This document shows, one piece after another, positions 11,270 through 20,566 of a stretch of DNA of 64,000 bases (the first letter of the stretch is position 1; each line of letters starts with the position of its first letter). This stretch comes from Oryzias latipes. Its lineage: Eukaryota; Chordata; Actinopteri; Beloniformes; Adrianichthyidae. Where the stretch lies: contig NC_019872.2 in NCBI RefSeq assembly GCF_002234675.1, positions 9,564,950 to 9,628,949 of the forward strand. Reading direction: 5' to 3'. The position numbers and the translations under genes were made by a program. The notes under the pieces were generated by a model. The model saw nothing but the letters and a program-made list of their open reading frames with translations, ran no database searches and was not told the origin of the DNA.

Positions 11270-11425
11270 AATCACTGTTTACTGAGGGCATCTGGTTCCA
11301 ACATGGCAACTGACATACTACGGACAGATTCATTTGGTTGGAATCAGAGGTCATTTTTCATGGGGGCCGTCTCACTAGCTCAGTCCAGTTGTCTCATACA
11401 GTCAATGGTTATAACCCTTGGCTAT
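11270..11425 (+). repeat. Dispersed repeat fragment, also at 57950-58090
   Basis: The segment with CATTTTTCATGGG..CGTCTCACTAGCTCAGTCCAGTTGTCTCATACAGTCAATGGTT is matched by 58030-58090 (CCATTTTCTATGGGCGACATCACACTCACTCAGTCCAGTTGTCATATGCAGTCAATAGGTT). It is a dispersed teleost repeat whose family I cannot name. Confidence 0.5.
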
Positions 11426-11685
11426 TGCTAAAGTACTAATGACCAAGTGTGCACCTGAGGCCTAAACTGTGAAAAAATAAACAGTGATTTGTAAGAAACT
11501 ATGGTTTCATAACAAAAGAGTTTGTTTAATACGTGGAGGCGTGCACCAACCTGTGTGTGCGTGCGTGCATGTGTGCGTGCGTGTGTTCTCACGGTGCTCG
11601 CTAAGACAGAGAGACGGAGCTGCTCAGTCACACGTCAATATAAACAGACTTCCAGATGGCCTTAGATTAGGTGAAACTAATCTAA

Positions 11686-12223
11686 AGGCCTGTTCACACC
11701 GGGACGAATTTCGCACGTGATATTCGCCGGCGTTTAATGCCTCGTGACTAAACAAAGGGCACTAATGTGAGTGTGGACACCGACGCGAAAAAACGCCTTG
11801 GCTTCGTTTTTTTGGTTTGACGCAGTGCGTCAAAAACTATACGACCAGTGAGAATGCCGCTTTTGCACACGTGTCTGGAGCCTCTGAAGTTACAGTAAAA
11901 CACAACTTGGGGGCGCTCAAACACAATACTGTCAGATAAGAAGATATCCGCCAAGTAGCGTCTAGCATCTAGTGGCGTCTAGTAGCGTCATCATTCAACA
12001 GAACAATAATTTCTTCATCGCTGGAACTAGAGCTGGAGCCACTAGTGCTTGAAATATTCATGTTTTCTTTGTATGATTCTGACAAGCGCGTAAATACTTG
12101 CTCTCTTCTTCTGAGTGAAAAGCGAGTGAAAAGTGAGTTTAAGAAGCGTAAAGTTGCGCAGCACCACCTTGTGTACAGGGGTATTTCTGTTTTACATTAA
12201 GCGCCATCTAATGTCAGGGAATG
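11686..12223. mobile_element. TIR DNA transposon (AGGCCTGTTCACACCGGGACG family), left part
   Basis: The left end AGGCCTGTTCACACCGGGACGAATTTCG follows CTAA, a one-base variant of TTAA. The body matches the complement of the copy at 48181-48865. It is non-coding and rich in short CGCCGGCG-type palindromes near the end. The copy is interrupted at 12223 by a LINE insertion and resumes at 14607. Superfamily is not assigned; a TTAA target is suggested by this copy and by the right end of the other. Confidence 0.75.
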
Positions 12224-12911
12224 CTTTGCCTGTGCTGGGGGGGGGTTGGCAGGGGGCCCACATAGTCGCTGGATGGGCTGCCCATCTACACCTGGGGCTG
12301 GGATCAACCCTTCCCTGGCTCTGGGACGGGACAACCCTCTTGGGACCCTCGGTCGCTCTGGGTGTCATCCGCTGCGGCTGCGGGGTCTGGGGTGGGGGTG
12401 GGGGCTTGTCAGTCCTGTCCTGTGGGGGGGCTTTCCGGGGGGGGGGACTATTGGTACGGGACCTTGGGGGGTTGACGGGTCGGGGTCTCCGCTGAGGCAA
12501 TTGGCGGTTGCCCCGGCCGGTTGGCTGCCTCGGACCTCAGTCCCGTCGACCAGAGCCCAGGGCCGGCGCCTGGGGGTGGGGGCCTGGACCTGCTCCGGGG
12601 GGGGGGCGTTTTTCTCTGGCTACTCTCTCTCTCTGTGGGGTGGGTGGTGCTGGGCCTGGGGTGTCGGCGCCTCCTGGGATGGGACCCCTGGGCTGAGGGG
12701 ACCTGGCCCCTATGCTGGGGGGGGCTGGGGGACAGCTGTTTGACCACCAGGGGACAGTCTACCAGCTGTCCCCAACTTACCCCCTTCTTCATATAATCTC
12801 ATATTAGGGTGAGGGGGTAGGGGGTTTAGCCTGCGATGCACCTTGGGGGGGGGGGCTACTTGGCACTGGTCCCCCTCCCATGGTTGCCGTATGGAATGGC
12901 CCCTCCTCTCT

Positions 12912-13129
12912 CGGTTTTATTTGCACCTTAGACATGTAGGGCCCTTGGTAGAGGGCTGCTTGGACATCACTGCCAGCAAGCAGCAGATGTCCTCCTAGCA
13001 CCCTACCCGCCAATTTTAACCGCACCTTAGACATTTATGGCCCCTTGGTGGGGAGGGTGAGGGGACATCACTGTGAGTAATCAGGAGATGTCCCCTCAGT
13101 GCCCTACCCGCCAATTTTAACTGCACCCC
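12912..13129 (+). repeat. Tandem repeat, about 101-bp unit, 2.2 copies
   Basis: The phrase CACCTTAGACAT..(A/T)GGGCCCTTGGT... GACATCACTG... AGATGTCC... CCCTACCCGCCAATTTTAA recurs, with the CGCCAATTTTAAC joints at 13008 and 13109. It lies within the LINE 3' region. Confidence 0.75.
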
Positions 13130-13163
13130 CTTAGTACACACACCCTTTACTCCTCAAAATATA

Positions 13164-13222
13164 CATTCAAACATAAAAACACACACACATGCACACACAC
13201 CCTCACAAACACACACACACGC
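13164..13222. repeat. CA-rich microsatellite
   Basis: Interrupted (CA)n run inside the GC-rich LINE 3' region. Confidence 0.8.
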
Positions 13223-14606
13223 ATTTTGCAAGGAAGGTGGGACCTAGGACCATCTGTCCCCTACCCCATCCCTGGTGGGGGGTATTGGACCCTTGGCAAC
13301 GGTGGCCGTGTCCCTTGGGTGCCGGTTTCCTGGGCCCGGTGGTGTTCTCTCCGCGCAGGGAGAGGGTTCATATTACACATGAGCTGGGGCGGTCCGTATC
13401 CCTGTGGGGTGGGTTCTGGCACTTGTCCCTGAGTGCTGGGCCCCGCCAAATTTCCAACTGTGGCCGAGCCTGGTCGGGCCATGTTTACAACACCCCTGGT
13501 GGGCCCCCCTTTTCCCCTCCTGAGTGGGGACGGCTGGCCCCTGCCTTGCTCCTTCCTGGACCAACCGTGGGCCGGGTGGGTGGCTGCCTGGAGTGCGGAG
13601 CGGGTCAACCCTTGGGGGGTCCTGGCTCGTACCTGGGGTTGGCGCAGGGGGATGCCCAGAACTCCTGGGTGGTGGTGGGGTACTCGTCTGGGGCTGTGGG
13701 CACCTGTCTCGGTTGGGGCCCTGCGTTGGGCCCTCCCGGCGCGGCAGGGGGGCTGCTCTCCTGGTTGGGCTGGGGCGGCACTCTCTTTCCCCCCGTGCCT
13801 CCCTGCTCTCTGGCTCTGGGGGCCTCGCGGCGGTCCTGCTGGCCCTGGCTTGGGTGGCGGATGTGATCGCCCGGGGGACGGTTGTTCTCTGCCTGCTGCC
13901 GTGTGGCGTTGGGGGGTTCTGGCTGCCGCGGCTGCTGCGGCGGGGGTCTTGGTGTGGGGATGGCTGGGCACTCTCCCTCCTTCTTTTCACATTCCACCAT
14001 CCATTTTAGAAGAACATAAACACTCAATTGAGCACAGGTTTTAGCTCACCTTTGCACTAATAGTTTGCATGATTGAATGAATGAAATATTTCACACTAGT
14101 TGGTTTGAAGGCATAAGTATGCGTGTGTGAACACTATCTGTTTTGTGTACATGTTGACATGTGGACATTTTTGCAGCTAGCAGGTGTGTTTATAACATTT
14201 GAGTGTGTGTGTGGACAGGCCTCGCCCTTTGGGATTTGTACTACATTTGAACCTTACCGTAATGATAAACATCCAGTAAACTTGTTGCTTTATGCTGCTT
14301 TATGGTCCCCCCCCTCCTATTATCACCCTCCTACCCCCCCCCCTCTCTTTAACATCCCTCTATTTTTTCCCTCCTTTCCTTTTCCGTCCGGTCCAACACC
14401 AAAGATTATAGACAAATATGACTGAAATTAATAAAGTTTGGCCTCAATTACAAAAGGGGTTTATTCAGACATACCTCTGGTTTGTCTGAAGATTAAAAAC
14501 CCCTGTTGTTAAAGTAAAATATGTCCAACACAAGAGGCCTTCAGTTCTCATCTGTCTGCCCAGCTGTTGGACAGGACAAGTTAAAAAAAAAAAATGTCAG
14601 GGAATG

Positions 14607-14665
14607 AATTTGCATGTTCACTCGGCTCATCGTCAGCGAAAATCGGTTGGGTTTGAACACGTTCA
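14607..14665. mobile_element. TIR DNA transposon, right remainder
   Basis: Sequence after the LINE poly(A) and target duplication continues the 11686 element: AATTTGCATGTTCACTCGGCTCATCGTCAGCGAAAATCG matches the complement of about 48255-48300. The similarity stops near 14665, so the terminal repeat on this side is lost. Confidence 0.7.
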
Positions 14666-14699
14666 CCTGTTCTCTGCATTTAATTAGTTTGGTTTTAAA

Positions 14700-14898
14700 A
14701 GTTTACATCCTCACTGTTTATCTATGCTTGATTTAAATTCAGATTGTTTTTTACTTTATTTAAATCTTATTTTAAATCTTATTTTAATGATCCCTCTTAA
14801 TATTTCTTATGAATGTTTCTTTTAACGTTCTATGTAGAGCACTTTGAATTGCTTTGGACATGAAATGTGCTATACAAATAAATGTGCCTTGCCTAATT
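14700..14898 (+). repeat. LINE 3' tail (AATAAATGTGCCTTGCC type)
   Basis: The end GTAGAGCACTTTGAATTGC...GAAATGTGCTATACAAATAAATGTGCCTTGCC is the standard 3' end of an L2/CR1-like fish LINE or its SINE partner. No coding part is present. Confidence 0.6.
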
Positions 14899-15040
14899 GT
14901 ATTTGGTCCAAAAGACTGGGACTGAAATTTTCAGACCAATGCTAATTTTAACAGACATGGAAAGTTAAATAGGGTAGAAGGTGATGTGTGTTTTGCCATG
15001 CCGCAACATTTTTAAAGGCTGAAGATTTTCTTTCTGTTCT
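14899..15040. repeat. Duplicated OR-flank segment, sister at 20190-20310
   Basis: The text GACTGGGACTGAAATTTTCAGACCAATGCTAATTTTAACAGACA...GTTAAAT.GGG.AG recurs near 20215-20310. It belongs to the duplicated downstream flank of the OR unit. Confidence 0.6.
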
Positions 15041-15051
15041 TAATTCTAGAA

Positions 15052-15828
15052 CAGTGTTTTTCACCTTTTTTTGAGCCACGGCACCCTTTAACCTTGACAA
15101 AAATCCCGCGGCACATCAGCATCCAAAAAAAAAAAAAAGGAGAAACTCATAGTATGTATTGATCTACAGCCCCTCTGCATTCTCACATGCATTTTTGTGA
15201 TAAATGTGGCAGAAAAAGCTGGAAGTTACAACTGTTTTTAAAAAAAAATATGTAATAAAAGTTAAGTTAAAAGATTCAAAAACTGCTTGATATGTGTTCG
15301 TTGTTGTTTCAAGACGTTAAGAGGAGAGACTCGTGCGCCAAGACAGTGTCACTTTAACCCAATGCATCATGGGAGATGTAGTGCAAAAATCCGCTGAACG
15401 CAGAAAGACTAACGTCTCTGAGCTTCATTGTTTTGTTCACTTGTTCCACGGTCTGACACCGAATTCTGTGGAAAGCTACACCGCTAAAGACGAGCTTTAG
15501 CTGGTATTTTTGTTGGAACTAAGCGACTTTATGCGCAGAATCGGAACAAGGAAGTGAAGACTGTAACCACTTCTGATTGTTCAGACTGATGACATGTGAT
15601 TAAGACTCCAAGAATGATTGGCAGAGACGGTTAAAGGGGTGGGACTTTTCAGAAAACGGCTTTAGTTGCAGCCAAATCGCGGTACCGTCATTCTTATCAA
15701 AATGTCTGTCCTGTTTGGATAAACGAAGAGCTGATATCCTGGAGATGGACAACGTTTTTTGATCAGTTAATGAGGGCAATTTCCCACGGCACACTTGACC
15801 ATGTTGGCACACTGGTTGAAAAACACTA
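15052..15828 (-). mobile_element. Non-autonomous hAT element, copy A
   Basis: The ends are CAGTGTTTTTCACC and GGTTGAAAAACACTA, flanked by 8-bp direct repeats TTCTAGAA (15044-15051) and GTCTAGAA (15829-15836), which differ at one base. The inner ends contain the GTGCC-rich text known from a widespread vertebrate hAT family. There is no transposase. It is the inverted partner of the copy at 16077-16930. Confidence 0.85.
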
Positions 15829-16076
15829 GTCTAGAAGACGCCAACTAATCATATCGGGTGTTTAAAAATGCTCTTGAAGTGCTGCTGGTACTTTTTTAAA
15901 TGAGTTTATGAAATAGAGGGTCGTTTGTCCATCTTCCTATTTGGACCACAAAATAAAATATCTTCTAGAATCAGCAGGAAGCATTGTACAGTTCCCTCGT
16001 TTATGGCGGGGGATATGTTTCATAAATATACCGCAATAGGTGTAATCTCCAAAGTAGGATTGCAGATGTTCTAAGG

Positions 16077-16930
16077 CAGTGTTTTTCAACCAGTGTGCCG
16101 CGGCACACTAGTGTGCCGTGGGAGATGGTCAAGTGGGCCGTGGAAAATTGCCCTCATTAACTGATCTAAAAGCATTTCCCATCTCCAGGAAATCAGCTCT
16201 TTGTTCATCCAAACAGGTCCTGATAAAACACTGAGTAGTTAGGAATATAAACGATCATAAAATAATTTTTTCTTTGTGTTTATTTGATTCTATTAAAGAC
16301 ATTTTGATAAGAATGACGGTAACGCGAAATAGCTGCAGCTATAACTGTGTAAGGAAAAGTCCCGCAGCTTTTACTGTCTCCACGACTCCACCAATCATTC
16401 TTGAAGGCTTAATCACATGTCATCAGTCTGACCAATCAGAAGTGGTTAAAGTCTCCACTTCCTTGTTCCAAATTAGCTCATAACTCAGTCAGTTCCGACA
16501 AAAACACCAGCTAAAGCTCGTCTTTAGCGGTGTAGCTTTCCACAGAATCCGGTATCAGACCGTGGAACAAGTGAACAAAACCATGAAGCTCAGAGACGCG
16601 AGTCTTTCTGCCGTTATCTCGCAGTTTTCACACTACATCTCCCATGATGCATTGGCTTAAAGGAAAACACAACGAACATACAGCTTGTATGTAACTTAAC
16701 TTTTATTACATCTTTTAGAAAAACATCTGCAACTTCCTGCTTTTTCTGCCACAATTATCACAAAAATGCAAGTCAGATTGCCGGGGGGGGGGGGGGGGGG
16801 GGGTCTGTAGATCAAAACAGACTATGAGTTTCTGCTTTTTTTTTTTTTTTTTTTTTGGGATGCTGGTGTGCCGCGGGATTTTTGTCAAGGTTAAAGTGTG
16901 CCGTGGCTCAAAAAAGGTTGAAAAACACTG
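16077..16930 (+). mobile_element. Non-autonomous hAT element, copy B
   Basis: Perfect terminal repeats CAGTGTTTTTCAACC / GGTTGAAAAACACTG and a perfect 8-bp target duplication TTCTAAGG (16069-16076 and 16931-16938). The interior matches copy A in the opposite orientation, including the block around the TCAGCTC and GATGCATTGG segments. A 21-base G run sits at 16783-16803 and a T run follows near 16837-16856. It is non-coding. Confidence 0.92.
16783..16803. repeat. Poly-G tract, 21 bases
   Basis: Uninterrupted G run inside hAT copy B; the true length may be uncertain because of sequencing. Confidence 0.9.
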
Positions 16931-17089
16931 TTCTAAGGCATGAAAATTCCTCACTACACACTTTTCTCAGGCAGACATGAATATTTTCACACTTTTATCT
17001 CTTGAGTAAACTCTCAATGTTGAAATCTTCATAGAAAAACAGGTCAAGTATTAAGGAATGAAAACAAAGAGCCGATCGCAATTAAAGAT

Positions 17090-17700
17090 TTATGTGACTT
17101 TGGCAAGCTGGCAATGCATGTGCAGTATCTCTGTGGAGGAGTTGCACCACATTGGCAAGATCAACAGACAATCAGGATGCAGAATACTGTGCACTGTAAA
17201 GGGAGAAAAAAAGGCTTGCAAAACTGCACAGTGAAAGATGAACCAAGGAAACATTGTGCACAGAGTCAAAGAGAATTTGGCTGCTTTTAACTGCACACAG
17301 ATAGAAAGAGTTTCCTTTTGAGTTGAAATGAGCCCCAATGTTTTAAATTTGAACATTGGTTTTCTTTCTTGGGACTTAGTGAAGATTGGGATAACGGGTC
17401 ACAAGCCAACAGAGGTTTTGTTATACGCTTTATTTTACCTTTAGAGAGTTATATAAGTTTATGAAATGGAAAACTTAATCAATACTGACTTTGCATCTGA
17501 TGAAAAATCGGGTCATGTTTCTAAAACCTTAAATGCCAAAGCCATACAACACTGCCTTTAATAACAGTTTTTTTCTGAATCCTAAAACGTTTTATTTTAG
17601 TGTTATACCATGTTAGTGTAAGAAAACAACAATTTACCTTCATCAGCAAAACCCTACCCCTACAGCATTCATTGCACAAACTGACACTTTACATTTGGAA
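17090..17700 (-). repeat. OR 3' flank, duplicated copy 1
   Basis: This flank recurs at 22490-23015 downstream of the 23.0-kb OR and, in part, at 20340-20566. Shared text includes GATGAACCAAGGAA.CATTGTGCACAG.GTCAAAGAGAATTT and GAAATGAGCCCCAATGTTTT. It marks the segmental duplication that produced the OR pair. Confidence 0.85.
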
Positions 17701-17706
17701 GGAAAC

Positions 17707-18675
17707 TCATTTCGATGCCACCCTTAAGTTCATCTTAGATTGGAGTATTTTTTTCAAAGACGCTCTGATTTCTTGTGTCTGCAGAACATAAATGATTGGG
17801 TTTAACATGGGAGGAAAGACAGTGGTCATAGACAAGTTTATGATTCTTGCATTTGGATGTATGTTTGCTCTCATATTATACACAGTTAACACAGGTATGA
17901 AATAGATTGCAACCAATGAAAGATGACCTGTACACGTTTTCAAGGCTTTGATTCTTTCATGAGCTGTGGCAATCTTAGCCAGAGTATGACCAATACAAAT
18001 ATAACTAGACATGATTATTATAAGAGGAACCCACAGAATAAGAGCTATTAACAGATTTCCATGGACTAAATTTGGAGTTTGATCATTACATGCTAGTCGG
18101 TACATTGGGCCATGGTCACAGTAGAAGCTGTTTATAACCACAGAGTCACAAAAGGAAAGTCTTGTCAATAGACCTAATGCAATTAAAACACAAGTGAGAA
18201 CAAAGAGCCAAATAAAGGCAACAATAGAAAGCATGATCTTAGGGGTCACTCTGACTTGATAATGCAGGGGATACAGAATAGCAATCAGGCGATCATAGCA
18301 GAGAGCAACCAGGTTAAGACTCTGCATTGAAAGGCAGATGTTGCAGAAAAAATAGAAGGTCAGGCATTCACCATAGGAAATATAGTAATGGTTAAACAAA
18401 AATATATCAATAACTTTGGGGACAAGAGCTGTGTTACCCAACAAATCCACAAAGGCAAGGTTAAAAATTGCAACATACTTTCCAGACCTCAGGTTATGAT
18501 CCAGATAAATCAGAGCCATTACAGTTGTGTTTCCTAGCACAGAAACAAAGAAGACAAAAAAGAGAAAGATATAGTAATAATTCATATTGGGTATCCCTAT
18601 AAATCCGACTATTTTAAAATAAGCAGGACGCACAAAAGTGATGTTTTTTCCTAAGGCAGAATTAAAAAACTCCAT
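17707..18675 (-). CDS. Odorant receptor, intronless, complete (322 aa), duplicate A
   Basis: A complete receptor with seven predicted membrane segments (roughly residues 33-58, 66-90, 103-130, 147-172, 205-228, 246-267 and 278-300). N-glycosylation site NIT is at 11-13; the TM3 cysteine is C104; CYDR is at 126-129; loop-2 cysteines are C176, C186 and C196; NPIIY is at 292-296. An in-frame ATG 60 bases upstream (18735) would add 20 residues. I chose 18675 because all sisters start there and the twin gene has an in-frame stop just upstream. It is identical to the 23.0-kb gene over residues 1-157 but differs at 12 positions between residues 209 and 258. Function as an odorant receptor is inferred from the family. 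Confidence 0.95.
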   Translation of the reverse strand: MEFFNSALGKNITFVRPAYFKIVGFIGIPNMNYYYIFLFFVFFVSVLGNTTVMALIYLDHNLRSGKYVAIFNLAFVDLLGNTALVPKVIDIFLFNHYYISYGECLTFYFFCNICLSMQSLNLVALCYDRLIAILYPLHYQVRVTPKIMLSIVAFIWLFVLTCVLIALGLLTRLSFCDSVVINSFYCDHGPMYRLACNDQTPNLVHGNLLIALILWVPLIIIMSSYICIGHTLAKIATAHERIKALKTCTGHLSLVAIYFIPVLTVYNMRANIHPNARIINLSMTTVFPPMLNPIIYVLQTQEIRASLKKILQSKMNLRVASK

Positions 18676-18899
18676 TGTAAAAGGAAAATTGTTTCTTTCC
18701 CAAAGACTAGTGAGCAGTCCAGCAGATATCTGCATGTAGGAACTTCCTTCCGTGTTTTATGTTACACCATAAAGGTGGGTCCCACTTAAACTCCTTTTTC
18801 TCCTCCCTCTGTGTTCTGGGCATTTTGATCCCGAATGTAAACTAACTGTCCAGAGTATAGTCTGCTTCAAAGTTTGAGTCTGTTAAACTCTTAACAGTT

Positions 18900-19389
18900 A
18901 AATCTTTCCTTTTTTTTACCAATATATTTATCAAGGAAAAATATGTATTCAATCTAAGATATTGACTTTGATATTAGAACAATCAGGAGTTCTCCAGGAC
19001 ATAACTTGCACTAAACTATAATGTTTTTGCCTTTGATTCTAGCAAATTGGAAATAACCTAAACATCTCCTGTTGCCAAATGCCCCTACGAATTTGCCAGT
19101 GTCCATATCTGCTCTCTTTATCTTCCTTTGACCAACCCCCAACTCTGCATTAGCATGTATGCATCAATAACTCTGTTTTTTTATACTATCCATTTTGTTT
19201 CATTTAACCAGAGACAAGTGTTTAAACACATCTTTTTTATTAGTCACCTATGGTTTCACTGCACCAAAATGTGAGTTATGAAATAATGAGGGCATCTGCA
19301 GTCTAGTAATTGTAATTCAATTAATGAAATTTGAACCATACTTCATTACATTACTTGGTTACTGACAAGCAGTTGTTCTGAAATTCAAG
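18900..19389. other. AT-rich intergenic DNA, no gene seen
   Basis: Sequence between the upstream flank of OR duplicate A and a Tc1 relic. Nothing is recognised. Confidence 0.3.
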
Positions 19390-20090
19390 GATTTCATTTT
19401 TTCTTTGACCGTAGGGCTAGGAATTACAGAGAAATTGGTCTAAATTTGTCATATGCAAGATCCTCAAAGTCTTATATTTAACTTGAAGAAAAATGTAGGC
19501 AACCTGAGAAAAAGAGGTGGGAGGCCTTGCTGCACAACTGAGCAAGATGATAAGTACATTAGAGTCTCCAGTTTAAGAAATGGATTCCTCACAGGTCCTC
19601 AACTGGTAGCTTCATTAAATAGTACCCACAAAATGTCACCTTTAACATCTACAATGAAGAGGCTACTAGCTAGCAAATGACAAAGATGAATATGAACAAA
19701 AGAATACAAACAATGGACAGAGAAGGATTAGGGAAAAAAAAGTTTTCAGGACAGACAAATTGAGGTTTGATGTGTTTGGATCACAAAGAAGACCATTGTG
19801 TGATGCAGAACAACAGAAAATATGCTAGAAGAGTGTCTGACGCCATCTGTCAAGCAACGTGATGATCTGGCATTGATTTGGTGCTTGTAGGATCAATTAG
19901 GTAATTTGTGTGGAAAACAGAAGCAGAGGTGTATTGTAAAAACTATCCATTGATAACCTGTACATATTTGAATGTCTCCCCAGAATGCTCCAGCAAAACA
20001 AAAAATAAAAAAATAAAAATGCACAGTTTAGCAGAAAAGTGTAGTTAGTGTTTAGTTGGGTTCATTCGTGGGTCCACCAACCTGCAACCA
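19390..20090 (+). mobile_element. Tc1-like transposon relic, second family
   Basis: The 19453-19680 frame reads KRGGRPCCTTEQDDKYIRVSS and LRNGFLTGPQLVASLNS, the N-terminal domain of a Tc1-type transposase. Downstream bases still resemble the catalytic part (GACAGACAAATTGAGGTTTGATGTG for ..DE.KFEVF and a GTGATGATCTGG stretch), but in broken frames. It is a different family from the 1.2-kb relic and is strongly decayed. Confidence 0.7.
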
Positions 20091-20189
20091 AAAATTCTGT
20101 TCACAATTCTAAATGTAGCGATTTAGGTTTGAAGATATCAATACCTGAGCCAAAAAGAATAACGGTTAAAGATCAATAATTGTATTTGG

Positions 20190-20566
20190 TATCTGACCTT
20201 TGTAATGTTCCGAAAGACAAGGACTAAATTTTCTGGTCAATGCAATTTTAACAGACAGCCAAAGTTAAATGGGGCAGGAGTTATGTGTGTTCTCCCATGC
20301 TACAACACAACTAACTTTGCAAGCAAAGAGACTTTATTTGACAAGATCAACAGACAATCAGGACATTGAACACTTTGCATTATAGAGGGAGAAAAGAAGG
20401 TGTGCAAACGTGCACTGAAAAAAAAATCTACGAGACCGTGAAAGGTGAACCAAGATCCAGCGATGGAACACTGTGTACACGGTCAAAGAGAATTTTGTGG
20501 CGATTACCTGCAGGACTGCACAAAGATGGAAGCAGCTTCATTCAGAGTTAAAATGGGGCCCAATGT
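20190..20566 (-). repeat. OR 3' flank, third partial copy
   Basis: Contains AGATCAACAGACAATCAGGA..., GTGAACCAAGATCCAGCGATGGAACACTGTGTACACGGTCAAAGAG and AAAATGGGGCCCAATGT, which correspond to 17150-17345. The flank resumes after a LINE insertion at 22396. It implies at least one more OR unit existed here. Confidence 0.7.

Larger units (their letters stand above)
12224..14592 (+). mobile_element. Tx1/L1-like LINE, 5'-truncated, GC-rich 3' region
   Basis: The insertion is bounded by a 14-bp target duplication AATGTCAGGGAATG (12210-12223 and 14593-14606) and ends in a poly(A) run at 14583-14592, the signature of target-primed reverse transcription. Bases 12236-13985 are extremely G/C-rich with long G runs and contain no protein I recognise; long open frames occur on both strands simply because stop codons are scarce. 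Bases 13990-14592 are the shared family 3' end. An about 101-bp tandem duplication and a CA-rich microsatellite lie inside it. The insertion is younger than the TIR transposon it splits. Confidence 0.85.

Noticed and set aside
12133-14044. Long open frames of 100-236 codons on both strands in the GC-rich block
   Set aside because: They overlap in several frames and on both strands, are dominated by G, P, R and W, and lie in a LINE 3' region bounded by a target duplication. High GC content removes stop codons by chance.
18676-18735. Upstream start adding 20 residues to OR duplicate A
   Set aside because: The twin gene has an in-frame stop in the same place and all sister proteins begin at MEFF or MDLF.
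20445-20566. N-terminal part of the 200-codon frame at 20445-21047
   Set aside because: These bases are OR flank outside the LINE target duplication; only the part after 20566 is LINE coding.
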